NCBI RefSeq assembly: GCF_000496695.1
Contig: NZ_BAUJ01000042.1
Coordinates: forward strand, 1-33,640
Length of the DNA stretch: 33,640 nucleotides
DNA from: Vibrio halioticoli NBRC 102217
Lineage (GTDB): Bacteria > Pseudomonadota > Gammaproteobacteria > Enterobacterales > Vibrionaceae
Direction: 5' to 3'
Positions 16,956 to 24,838 of this stretch are shown here, piece by piece; position 1 is the stretch's first letter, and every line of letters begins with the position of its first letter. Under the pieces are notes generated by a model. The model was not told the origin of the DNA and searched no databases. It saw only the letters and a program-made list of their open reading frames with translations. Both the position numbers and the translations under genes were made by a program.

Positions 16956-17465
16956 ATGAATAGCTATATAATTTTTTGGTCATTACTTTTTTTAATATCA
17001 ATCAATGATTTGAAGGATCATAAGATCCCTAACGTATTACTATTGGTATTGGTATTTTACCAATTACTGAATATATATGTATTTCAATTGCCATTATTTG
17101 ATTTTATCTTAGGTGGCATAACAATATTTTTTGTCTCATTAATATTATTTTTCTTAAAAGTAATGTCCCCTGGCGATGTTAAATTGCTAGGAACTATTGG
17201 TTTTTGTGTTGGTACAGAAAACCTGTGGGGCTGTACAGTGTGGATTTTTATAGCATCAGGCATCATTGGAACATTATTTACAGTATATAACTTTAGCTTC
17301 TTAGGAATAAAAAACCCATTGCTGTTAATCAATGAACCAAAGCTATACACCAGAATCAATACTAACGCACAAAACTCAAATCCATGGAGATATGGAGATA
17401 AGTTAACCATGCCATTTGCACCATCAGTCATGGTTGGACTCGCACTGTTCTATTATTTTAATTAG
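16956..17465 (+). CDS. tadV: Prepilin peptidase TadV/CpaA (A24 family)
   Basis: The 169-residue integral membrane aspartic protease cleaves the leader from Flp prepilins and TadE/TadF pseudopilins. The two catalytic aspartates are visible: D18 in INDLKDHKIPN and D74 in SPGDVKLLG. The usual GxGD motif reads SPGD here, so its first Gly is Ser. Five or so hydrophobic stretches fit the family, and the length is normal for the short TadV type, which lacks the methyltransferase domain of PilD. It follows flp2 by 71 bp across a hairpin and precedes the AAA+ ATPase gene by 11 bp. The gene is AT-rich compared with the deo genes. Confidence 0.9.
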   Translation: MNSYIIFWSLLFLISINDLKDHKIPNVLLLVLVFYQLLNIYVFQLPLFDFILGGITIFFVSLILFFLKVMSPGDVKLLGTIGFCVGTENLWGCTVWIFIASGIIGTLFTVYNFSFLGIKNPLLLINEPKLYTRINTNAQNSNPWRYGDKLTMPFAPSVMVGLALFYYFN

Positions 17466-17476
17466 AGGGATTTAAA

Positions 17477-18826
17477 ATGAGCGCGACAGAACTAAAGGAT
17501 GAAGTTTGTAAGCTAACCCCTCAGGTCAGTGCTCCTCCTATTATTTCATCATTTGATGAGTTAGAAATACCTCAGGTAATTGTTGAAAACCTCATATTGA
17601 AGCATCTTGCTGCTTACCCTAAATCCGATGTTTTAGAGCTCGCTAAGTATCTGGGGATCGTGACCCATTTAATCGAAGATATTTTGGCAGATTTAAGAAA
17701 GAAAGCGTTTGTAGAGGTGTTCCAACCCTCTTCAACGTCACTGTTTTCTGAATCAGCAAAAAGTCATGTGCGATATGCATTATCGGAGCAAGGGCAAAAT
17801 AAAGCAGATTTAGCATTTAAAAAAGATGCTTATATTGGTCCTGTGCCGGTGTCTTTAAAGACATACAACAGCATGGTTGAAGCTCAGGATTTACGTGCGC
17901 AATTGGTGACTAGACCTGATGTCGAGCGTGCATTAAATGATGTGTACGGCGCTGAAAGATTAGTGCCGGTATTAGGTCCTGCTATCAACTCTGGAAGAGC
18001 TTTATTGCTTTATGGACATGCTGGTACAGGGAAAAGCTTTGTTGCGGCTAGAATACTCAATTCACTCAATACCTCTGTATATGTCCCTCATTCTGTTTAT
18101 GCTGCTGGTAATATCATAAAAGTCTTTTCAGAACAGCATCATACTCCCGTTAATAATAGCCATAACCGAGATGTGATCAGTTTAAAGAGCCACTATGACA
18201 AACGTTGGGTATTGTGTGAGAGACCTAATGTTCAAGTTGGTGGTGAACTGACAATGGATATGTTGGAGGTTAACCATACAGAGCATAACCGAATTTGGAT
18301 TGCACCCTTACAAATGATTGCAAATAACGGCATTCTCGTTGTTGATGATTTGGGGCGCCAACCTATGCCAGTGGCGACCTTGCTCAATAGATGGATTGTG
18401 CCTATGGAATATAACTATGACCATTTATCTCTACCGAATGGTCAGCAAATTACCATTCCATTTGTGTTAACAATGGCATTTTCAACTAACTTAGACCCAC
18501 AAACCATTGCCGATCCTGCTTTTTTAAGACGCTTAGGCTATAAAATTCAGTTCCAACCACTTATTGAAAGCGACTATTTAAATTTATGGTCCGATCTGTC
18601 AAAGAGTAAGAAATTAGAAATATTACCGAGTGCGGTAGAGACCTTATTAAATCTGCATAGTTTACATAAAGTCGGTTATTTTCCTTGTCTTCCAAAAGAT
18701 ATATTAGGAATCAGCCTCGATATTATTCAGTTTGAAGAAATTGCACCTCAGGTAGACTCGACTATATTACAAAGGGCATGGGATCTTTATTTCACTGCTG
18801 ACGAACAGGGAGAATCAGTATTATGA
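17477..18826 (+). CDS. Winged-helix/AAA+ ATPase of the Tad locus (role unassigned)
   Basis: The 449-residue predicted soluble ATPase has an N-terminal segment (about 35-115) that looks like a winged-helix fold: a helix, KSDVLELAKYLGI as a possible recognition region, and a wing with RYALSEQG. An AAA+ module follows: Walker A GHAGTGKS (180-187), Walker B ILVVDD (286-291), a sensor-1-like FSTN (335-338) and an arginine pair FLRRLGYK (351-352). No signal or membrane segment is seen. It is not one of the named Tad proteins (it is neither TadA nor TadZ), yet it lies inside the operon between tadV and rcpC and overlaps rcpC by 4 bp (ATGA). Similar ATPases occur in some proteobacterial Tad loci without a defined role. 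A remodelling, assembly or regulatory task is inference. Confidence 0.8.
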   Translation: MSATELKDEVCKLTPQVSAPPIISSFDELEIPQVIVENLILKHLAAYPKSDVLELAKYLGIVTHLIEDILADLRKKAFVEVFQPSSTSLFSESAKSHVRYALSEQGQNKADLAFKKDAYIGPVPVSLKTYNSMVEAQDLRAQLVTRPDVERALNDVYGAERLVPVLGPAINSGRALLLYGHAGTGKSFVAARILNSLNTSVYVPHSVYAAGNIIKVFSEQHHTPVNNSHNRDVISLKSHYDKRWVLCERPNVQVGGELTMDMLEVNHTEHNRIWIAPLQMIANNGILVVDDLGRQPMPVATLLNRWIVPMEYNYDHLSLPNGQQITIPFVLTMAFSTNLDPQTIADPAFLRRLGYKIQFQPLIESDYLNLWSDLSKSKKLEILPSAVETLLNLHSLHKVGYFPCLPKDILGISLDIIQFEEIAPQVDSTILQRAWDLYFTADEQGESVL

Positions 18827-19554
18827 GTAAAGGAACGGTAATATTTTTATTAATTCTGTCAGTAGTCTTTGGCCTTGGTGCCGTCATGGTCGCTAAGCAG
18901 TGGATGGAAGGCCAAACTAAGCCTCAGGTTAAGGTTGAGACGGTAGAACGACGTCCGACCGTTATCGCCGCAGTAGATATACCAGAAGGTACTGTCATTG
19001 AAGAAAAACACCTGACTAAAAAACAACTTGAATCAGCATGGCAAAATGCGAATCAAGTACAAAACTATTCTGAATTAGTGGGAATGGTCGCTAAATCGCC
19101 TGTCTTTGAAGGTGAATTAATACATAAATCGCACTTTGGTGGCCCTAACGAAGGTGCCAGTTTGGCGGTATTGATTCCTGAGAATAAACGCGCAGTAACG
19201 ATACGTGTAAATGACGTTGTGGGTGTTGCTGGTTTTCTACTTCCTGGAAATAAAGTCGATATTTTAAATACCGTTAATAATCGCACTAAAACGGTTCTTA
19301 AAAATATTAAGGTGCTTGCGGTCGATCAGACAGCTAAAACCAGTGAAAACAAACCTATTATTGTGCGCGCAGTGACTTTAGAAGTGACTCCTCGTGAAGC
19401 AGAAAAACTGTTATCGGAAAACAGTAGAGGAGCGATACAACTTGCGCTTCGTAACCCTCAAGCTATAGATCCACCAGTTAGACGGTACGTTGCTCCTCCA
19501 AGCGTCACTATTATCAAAGGCACAACCCAATCTAACGTTCGCGTAAATAATTGA
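18823..19554 (+). CDS. rcpC: Flp pilus assembly protein RcpC/CpaB
   Basis: The 243-residue protein has an N-terminal membrane helix (about 4-24) and then an SAF-type domain (VIAAVDIPEGTVIEEKHLTKKQL, about 45-110), followed by the RcpC/CpaB periplasmic domain with IRVNDVVGVAGFLLPGNKVDIL. RcpC/CpaB works with the RcpA secretin in the periplasm and outer membrane during Flp pilus secretion. Its ATG lies in an ATGA overlap with the ATPase stop, indicating translational coupling. rcpA follows directly, its ATG at 19563 being 8 bp past the rcpC stop. Confidence 0.9.
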   Translation: MSKGTVIFLLILSVVFGLGAVMVAKQWMEGQTKPQVKVETVERRPTVIAAVDIPEGTVIEEKHLTKKQLESAWQNANQVQNYSELVGMVAKSPVFEGELIHKSHFGGPNEGASLAVLIPENKRAVTIRVNDVVGVAGFLLPGNKVDILNTVNNRTKTVLKNIKVLAVDQTAKTSENKPIIVRAVTLEVTPREAEKLLSENSRGAIQLALRNPQAIDPPVRRYVAPPSVTIIKGTTQSNVRVNN

Positions 19555-19562
19555 GGCTTATC

Positions 19563-21026
19563 ATGAAACGGATTTTTGCAATATTTGCTTTGATTGCCTT
19601 GCTAGTACCTTCGGTTCAAGCAACCACGCAGTCGGGGAACACCATTACTATTCCTCATCACAAGTCAACTCATGTGAAGATTTCTGGTAAGGCTAAAAAA
19701 GTCTCACTAGGCGATCCTGAGGTCCTGGATATCGTGATGCTAAAAGCTGATGAGCTTTTTCTGATTGGTAAAAAATTAGGTTCTACTAATTTATCAGCAT
19801 GGGGTGCTCAAGGTCGATTGATTGAGTCTTTAAATATTGAGGTTACGCATGACCTTAATAATTTAAAATCTAAGTTGTATGACTTCTTACCCGACGAAGA
19901 AATAAAAGTTCATAGCGCTCAAGATAAATTGATACTCAGCGGTTTAGTGAGCAGCCAAGAAAATATGAATATAGCGGTGAAGGTTGCTCAAACCTTCTCC
20001 GGTGGTCAAGCCGTTAATGCTTCTGATGGTGATGCAGGACAAGCCGAGTCAGGCGTGATTAACCTTATGACTATTGGTGGAGCACAGCAGGTAATGCTAG
20101 AGGTTACTGTTGCTGAAGTGCAACGTTCATTAGTACGTCGTTTTGATTCTAACTTTCGTTTTTTCCAACAAAGTGGTGATTTCACTTGGGGGTTAACGAG
20201 TGCGGGTGGCGGTATTGGTGAAGCTGGCGGTAGTATTTTACCTATTGTGGACAGTGTTGGGGTAAATGATTTCGGTATACTTGGCGGGTTAGTTGATAGT
20301 AATACGCTGTTTACTTTTGCTTTGGATATCGCCAAAGAAAATGGCGTCGCTAAAGTGCTTGCAGAACCAAACTTAACAACCCTAAGTGGCTCCGAGGCTA
20401 AGTTTTTAGCCGGTGGTGAATTTCCAATTCCTATCCCTAGTGATGATGGCATTGGTATCGAATATAAAGAATACGGTGTCAGTGTTCACTTCACTCCTAT
20501 TGTTCTAAGCGATAAGAAAATAAACCTAGAGTTAGCAGTGGATGTCAGTGAGGTGGCAACCTCGGGTGCTCTTGCCTATAACCCCGGTGATATTAACGCG
20601 GCTTATATAGTGCCACCTTTAACAAAGCGTAGCGCTTCATCAACCATAGAATTGGCTGACGGGCAAACAATTGGTATTGCGGGTTTATTGAACGAGAACA
20701 GTCGTGATGTAGCCAACGAAGTCCCAGGTGTTGGTGACATTCCGGTACTGGGCAATCTTTTCAAAAGTAAGCAGTACGTATCAGGTGAAACAGAACTGGT
20801 TATTTTAGTTACTCCTCGTTTGGCAAAACCTGTGGATAGAGACAAGATTGCTCTGCCTACCGATGCGTTTGTGGAACCTACCGATATAGAGTTTTACTTA
20901 CTGGGTAAAGGTGCTTATTTAGATAATGAAAGAGTCAAACCAAAACAACAGGAGCAATCAACAGAACGCGTTCAAGCCTCAACGGCAAGCGGTGGCTCAG
21001 AAGGTCAATTTGGACATTCCTTATAA
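19563..21026 (+). CDS. rcpA: Secretin RcpA/CpaC of the Flp pilus
   Basis: This is the outer-membrane secretin channel of the Tad system, 487 residues from ATG 19563 with GAGG seven nt upstream. A TTG at 19551 in the same frame would add four residues and is less likely. A signal peptide (MKRIFAIFALIALLVPSVQA) precedes the N-terminal secretin pilus domain (KSTHVKISGKAKKVSLGDPEV) and a BON-like module. The C-terminal secretin domain carries VLAEPNLTTLSGSEAKFLAGGEFPIP and the signature VPGVGDIPVLGNLFKSK (about 400-415). A Gln/Ser-rich tail follows. The small lipoprotein gene begins 16 bp downstream. Confidence 0.93.
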   Translation: MKRIFAIFALIALLVPSVQATTQSGNTITIPHHKSTHVKISGKAKKVSLGDPEVLDIVMLKADELFLIGKKLGSTNLSAWGAQGRLIESLNIEVTHDLNNLKSKLYDFLPDEEIKVHSAQDKLILSGLVSSQENMNIAVKVAQTFSGGQAVNASDGDAGQAESGVINLMTIGGAQQVMLEVTVAEVQRSLVRRFDSNFRFFQQSGDFTWGLTSAGGGIGEAGGSILPIVDSVGVNDFGILGGLVDSNTLFTFALDIAKENGVAKVLAEPNLTTLSGSEAKFLAGGEFPIPIPSDDGIGIEYKEYGVSVHFTPIVLSDKKINLELAVDVSEVATSGALAYNPGDINAAYIVPPLTKRSASSTIELADGQTIGIAGLLNENSRDVANEVPGVGDIPVLGNLFKSKQYVSGETELVILVTPRLAKPVDRDKIALPTDAFVEPTDIEFYLLGKGAYLDNERVKPKQQEQSTERVQASTASGGSEGQFGHSL

Positions 21027-21042
21027 CAGCAAGGAGCAAGTT

Positions 21043-21282
21043 ATGAATTTTAAGCCCGTTTTTGTGATGTTGTTTATCTTAGGTTTAACCGCCTGTTCAA
21101 ATAACCCAAAGTTAGGAACAGCAGTAAATTTAGTGAAAAACGAACAAATTTATAATCCACAAGCAACCGAAGAGAATAAAGGGATAGTACCGGACGGCAG
21201 TGGTGAAAGAGCCCAATCAACAATTGAAGGCTATAATAAAGGTAGTAGTAAGGATATCTCGATCACAGGATTCAACCTCTAG
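21043..21282 (+). CDS. Small Tad-locus lipoprotein
   Basis: The 79-residue protein has a lipoprotein signal (MNFKPVFVMLFILGLTAC) with the lipobox LTAC, then a polar mature part with NPQATEENKGIVPDGSGERAQ and IEGYNKG. Small lipoproteins with this kind of motif lie next to the secretin gene in many Tad loci and may act as pilotin or RcpB/CpaD-like partners; that role is inferred from position. The start at 21043 follows AAGGAG at 21031-21036. The open frame extends upstream into rcpA (to 20926), but the ribosome binding site and lipobox settle the start. Confidence 0.85.
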   Translation: MNFKPVFVMLFILGLTACSNNPKLGTAVNLVKNEQIYNPQATEENKGIVPDGSGERAQSTIEGYNKGSSKDISITGFNL

Positions 21283-21320
21283 CCTGTGAGGGTAAGGTGG
21301 CGTGTATGCAAGGATGCAAT

Positions 21321-22577
21321 ATGAATAGAAATAATCAATCAGGGTTAGTCATGATTATTTTTACCCTAGCACTAACAGTATTGTTAGGGTTTGCAGCTCT
21401 TGCTATCGATATGAATCATGTGGTGTTAAATAAGGCAAGAGTACAAAATAGTGTCGATGCAGCAGCATTGGCTGCTGCTGTAGTCGCTGATTCAGGCAAA
21501 ACAACTCAAGAGATAGCAAACGCTGCGTTAGACTCAGTCAAAAATTACTCATCATCAGCTGGAAATTCAGAAATAACAGTGACGCAGAATGCAGTTTTTG
21601 GTGCAGGAGGCTCATCTCTTTCTTTACCTTTGTCCGATAGTGCAATCATCCTTATCCAATTTTCCAATGATCCTACGGTTTTTCCTTCATCAAGCTTTCA
21701 ACGAAAAAATGCAAGTGGCGAGTTTAATGATGTCTATGTACGAGTTCAGGTGACAGGCGTTGCCTTAGAGGGTTTTTTTGTCGGTTTATTTAACGCCAGT
21801 AAATCTGTTTCAGCCAGTGCGGTGGCCGGGCCAAGTTCTTCGGTGTCGAGTTCCTCTGAGCTTTGTAATTTAGTACCTATGGCTGTATGTGCTAAAGATA
21901 GTTCAGATGATGAGTTTGGTGGGTACAGTGAAGGTGATTATCAAGTATTAAAAGAATCAAGCTGGAAAGATTCGGATTTTGATACCCCTGGGAACTTTCA
22001 GCTATTAGATTTTACCGGTAAAGGTGAAGTTGATGAGCAATTAGCGGGTGGCTATGACGGTTGTCTATCTGGTGGCTCTGTTAACGTTGCGACGGGTAAT
22101 AGTGTTGGATTAGTAAAAAAAGGTCTGAATACTCGTTTTGGTAGCTATCAAGGTATGTCAGCGAGTGATTATCCACCTGATATTTATGTTAAAGAAGCGA
22201 ATATTACCACTGATGATGATGGCAATATCACCTCTGATTTTACCTATGCTGATTATCAACAAGATATTGCAGATGGTAACTACACCGAACAAGCTGGTGG
22301 AGTTCCTGGTCGCCGTTTGTTATCTGTGCCAATTATAGATTGTTCAAATAATACCGGTGGGAATGGTGCAAATGCAGAGTTTAATGTTGTTTCAGTAGGA
22401 TGCTTCTTTCTTTCTCAGCAAGCGCCTACAAGCAATGGTAATAGTGAACCACAAAAAGTATACGGAGAGTTTAATACTGACTGTCTGGTAAATAATGCCA
22501 CCTTTCCTACCACGCCAAGTACATCAGGAGCTTATAAGATCCAACTATACAAAGATCCTAACAGTTCAGGAGCGTAG
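21321..22577 (+). CDS. tadG: TadG-like pilus assembly protein
   Basis: From ATG 21321 (AAGGA six nt upstream) the protein has 418 residues; in-frame starts at 21306 and 21297 are possible. The N-terminus (NNQSGLVMIIFTLALTVLLGFAALAIDM) is the TadE/TadG-type hydrophobic segment, followed by NKARVQNSVDAAALAAA, the hallmark of the putative Flp pilus-assembly TadG-like N-terminal domain. The remainder is a large Ser/Asn/Gly-rich, probably periplasmic domain with six cysteines after residue 185. I see no von Willebrand A MIDAS motif, unlike classical TadG. It lies between the lipoprotein and tadE, with 2 bp to the next start. Confidence 0.82.
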   Translation: MNRNNQSGLVMIIFTLALTVLLGFAALAIDMNHVVLNKARVQNSVDAAALAAAVVADSGKTTQEIANAALDSVKNYSSSAGNSEITVTQNAVFGAGGSSLSLPLSDSAIILIQFSNDPTVFPSSSFQRKNASGEFNDVYVRVQVTGVALEGFFVGLFNASKSVSASAVAGPSSSVSSSSELCNLVPMAVCAKDSSDDEFGGYSEGDYQVLKESSWKDSDFDTPGNFQLLDFTGKGEVDEQLAGGYDGCLSGGSVNVATGNSVGLVKKGLNTRFGSYQGMSASDYPPDIYVKEANITTDDDGNITSDFTYADYQQDIADGNYTEQAGGVPGRRLLSVPIIDCSNNTGGNGANAEFNVVSVGCFFLSQQAPTSNGNSEPQKVYGEFNTDCLVNNATFPTTPSTSGAYKIQLYKDPNSSGA

Positions 22578-22579
22578 CT

Positions 22580-23035
22580 ATGATTTTTACGAGAACGAAT
22601 AGCAAGGAACATGGATTAGCGGCTATTGAAATGATGGTGATTTTACCCATTTTATTATTATTGCTATGTGCCATATTCGAGGTGGGGCGCATTTTTATGC
22701 ACTATACAATGTTGAATAAAGCCTTACAGAACGGGGCTAGATACGCGGTTATTGATGTTTACGGGACTGATAGAGCATCACTGATTGCAGATAATAGTGA
22801 AATCAAAAATATGGTTGTTTTTGGCAATAAAACGGGTACGTCAAATAATCAAAATATGGAATCAATCTTACCTGGATTATCGGCATCAAATATATCAGTA
22901 GATGATTCATCAGCCAATTACGTCACTGTTTCCGCCAACTATGCATATGCGCCTATTTTTACTTCAGTACCAATTATCGGCGGAGTATTTAGTCTGAATA
23001 TGAATGCTTCTTCTATAATGAGGGTATCACCATGA
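22580..23035 (+). CDS. tadE: TadE-like minor pseudopilin
   Basis: The 151-residue protein begins MIFTRTNSKEHG and then LAAIEMMVILPILLLLLCAIFEVGRIF, which is a prepilin-like cleavage site (Gly|LAAIE) followed by a hydrophobic helix, the TadE signature. The segment NKALQNGARYAVID is also typical. The rest is a small periplasmic domain. TadE and TadF are processed by TadV and are needed for pilus assembly in the model Tad system. It overlaps the next gene by 4 bp (ATGA), so the two are translationally coupled. Confidence 0.88.
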   Translation: MIFTRTNSKEHGLAAIEMMVILPILLLLLCAIFEVGRIFMHYTMLNKALQNGARYAVIDVYGTDRASLIADNSEIKNMVVFGNKTGTSNNQNMESILPGLSASNISVDDSSANYVTVSANYAYAPIFTSVPIIGGVFSLNMNASSIMRVSP

Positions 23036-23577
23036 AGTTAGGCTCTTTCTCATGCTTTTATAAAAAGAATAGAGGATTAGCTGTTATCGAGTTTACGATT
23101 GTCTCGACGGTATTACTCATCGCTCTTTTTGCCATCATGGAATTTGCACGGTTTGTTTTTTCGCTGCAAATGCTAAATGAAGTAACTCGAAAATCAGCTA
23201 GATTGGCATCAGTGTGTTACGTAACAGAACAAGGGAATATTCCTGGCTTGGCAAGTATTACTGCAGTTGCCCCATCTGGTTATGAACCGTCAATGCTCAG
23301 TATTGATTACTTAGATGGCAGTGGGCAACTCATTGATACCGCTATTTTTAATAGCGGTAGCGCTACAGTTGAACAAGTTGATGAGCAGTTTGAAAAAATA
23401 CGTTTTGTGCGTACGAAGATTGAGAATTTCAGTTTTGGATTTTCGTTATTATCTAATCTGTTGGGCAGTGTAGTAACACCTAATTTTGAAACGATTGTGC
23501 CAGCAGAGAGTTTAGGGATTTATAGACCTATAGGTGAAATGGAATCAGTGCCATCGGGCAGTACCAGTTGTTTGTAA
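23032..23577 (+). CDS. tadF: TadE/TadF-family minor pseudopilin
   Basis: The 181-residue protein has the same plan as its upstream neighbour: a basic N-terminus with KKNRG, then LAVIEFTIVSTVLLIALFAIMEFARF (cleavage after Gly, Glu at +5) and MLNEVTRKSARLASVC. It is longer, with a larger polar C-terminal domain containing a second Cys at its end. Calling it TadF rather than a second TadE is based on position after tadE and before tadZ; the sequence belongs to the TadE-like family in a broad sense. Confidence 0.82.
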   Translation: MKLGSFSCFYKKNRGLAVIEFTIVSTVLLIALFAIMEFARFVFSLQMLNEVTRKSARLASVCYVTEQGNIPGLASITAVAPSGYEPSMLSIDYLDGSGQLIDTAIFNSGSATVEQVDEQFEKIRFVRTKIENFSFGFSLLSNLLGSVVTPNFETIVPAESLGIYRPIGEMESVPSGSTSCL

Positions 23578-23607
23578 GTATTATTAATAATACTAAGGTC
23601 AAGGAAG

Positions 23608-24822
23608 ATGAGTGAAGTGGTGCAAATGAATGCAAATGATGAATTTAGACTGGCATTGAAAAGTCAAATATCTATATGGGTTGTGTATAGCACGACTGCA
23701 TTCAAAGAACATATAGAAATCGAATTAAACAAGTGCACCAATGCATTTGTTAGTTTTATTACTTTAAATGAATTTAATTCTCAACAAATTAAAGACCAAA
23801 GTAGCCCCGACTTAATTTTTATTCAATCCAGCGGTGATTGGGCGCAAAAACTTACTGAGTTATATGCCAATAGCTTAGTGCTACAAAACAGTAACTCGTC
23901 TTTAGTGGTATTTGGAGATGAAGGGAATAGTTTTGATTTAAAAGTAGCATTAAGAATTGGCGCATCAGACTTTCTATCAGAAGCGACCACAATTGAAGGG
24001 CTCGCCTCGATTCTTACTGCGGTTGCGGATGAAAAGTTTACCAGTAAAGAGTTAGCTGAACTGCATGTTTTTGTGAATAGCAAAGGGGGAAGTGGCGCTT
24101 CGACAGTATCAATGAATACCGCTATTGAACTGGCTAAAAATGAACAAAATCGAGTGTTATTTTTAGACCTAGATATACAGTTTGGTGCGATACAAGATTA
24201 TTTAGACTTGAAACCACAATACGGTATTCATGACATTATTGATGCTGCAAATGACATAGACGAAACGGCTTTACAAACATTAGTTTCCAAACACAGTTGT
24301 AATTTGAGCTTTCTTAATTTTCAGCAAATGCATCCGATTGAAAATGAATTAAAAGCACGAAGTTTGCATACGGTTATACCTGTTCTTCGTGAGTATTACA
24401 CACATATTGTGGCTGATTTATCTCGTGGAATTGAAGCCAATTATAGTTCGTTAATCTCTCAATCAACAAAGGTCTATTTTGTCGCTCAACAGAGTTATGT
24501 ATCAATAAAAAATACCAATGACATGCTCGGTGTTCTTGAAGTCGAATACGGATTACCTAAAGAGCATGTTGAGGTTGTGGTGAATCGATACGATAAAAAA
24601 CAAGCACTTAAAATCACAGATATCGAAGATGCATTAGGAGATATAAGGGTTCATGTTCTTCCTAATGATTACAAGGTGGTCAATGAAAGCTCTAACCTAG
24701 GTAAGCCTTTTTGCTTAAGCAAAAAAAAGTCAACAGTCTCAGAAGCCATCACTCGTTTAGCTTCGTCTATAGCACCTGTCAAAGAAGAGAAGACAGGTTG
24801 GTTAGGGAAAATCTTTAGCTGA
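23608..24822 (+). CDS. tadZ: TadZ/CpaE pilus localisation ATPase-like protein
   Basis: The 404-residue protein has an N-terminal receiver-like domain (about 20-140, with LIFIQSSGDW and ALRIGASDFLSE) and a ParA/MinD-like domain starting at FVNSKGGSGAST (about 155-166). The P-loop is the deviant type and its usual second lysine is replaced by Ala, as in many CpaE/TadZ proteins, so ATP turnover may be weak. LFLDLDIQFG is the second motif (D near 191). TadZ positions the Tad apparatus at the cell pole in the model system. AAGG nine nt upstream supports the start; an ATG at 23626 is an alternative. Confidence 0.9.
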   Translation: MSEVVQMNANDEFRLALKSQISIWVVYSTTAFKEHIEIELNKCTNAFVSFITLNEFNSQQIKDQSSPDLIFIQSSGDWAQKLTELYANSLVLQNSNSSLVVFGDEGNSFDLKVALRIGASDFLSEATTIEGLASILTAVADEKFTSKELAELHVFVNSKGGSGASTVSMNTAIELAKNEQNRVLFLDLDIQFGAIQDYLDLKPQYGIHDIIDAANDIDETALQTLVSKHSCNLSFLNFQQMHPIENELKARSLHTVIPVLREYYTHIVADLSRGIEANYSSLISQSTKVYFVAQQSYVSIKNTNDMLGVLEVEYGLPKEHVEVVVNRYDKKQALKITDIEDALGDIRVHVLPNDYKVVNESSNLGKPFCLSKKKSTVSEAITRLASSIAPVKEEKTGWLGKIFS

Positions 24823-24838
24823 AAAATTAGGATGATAT

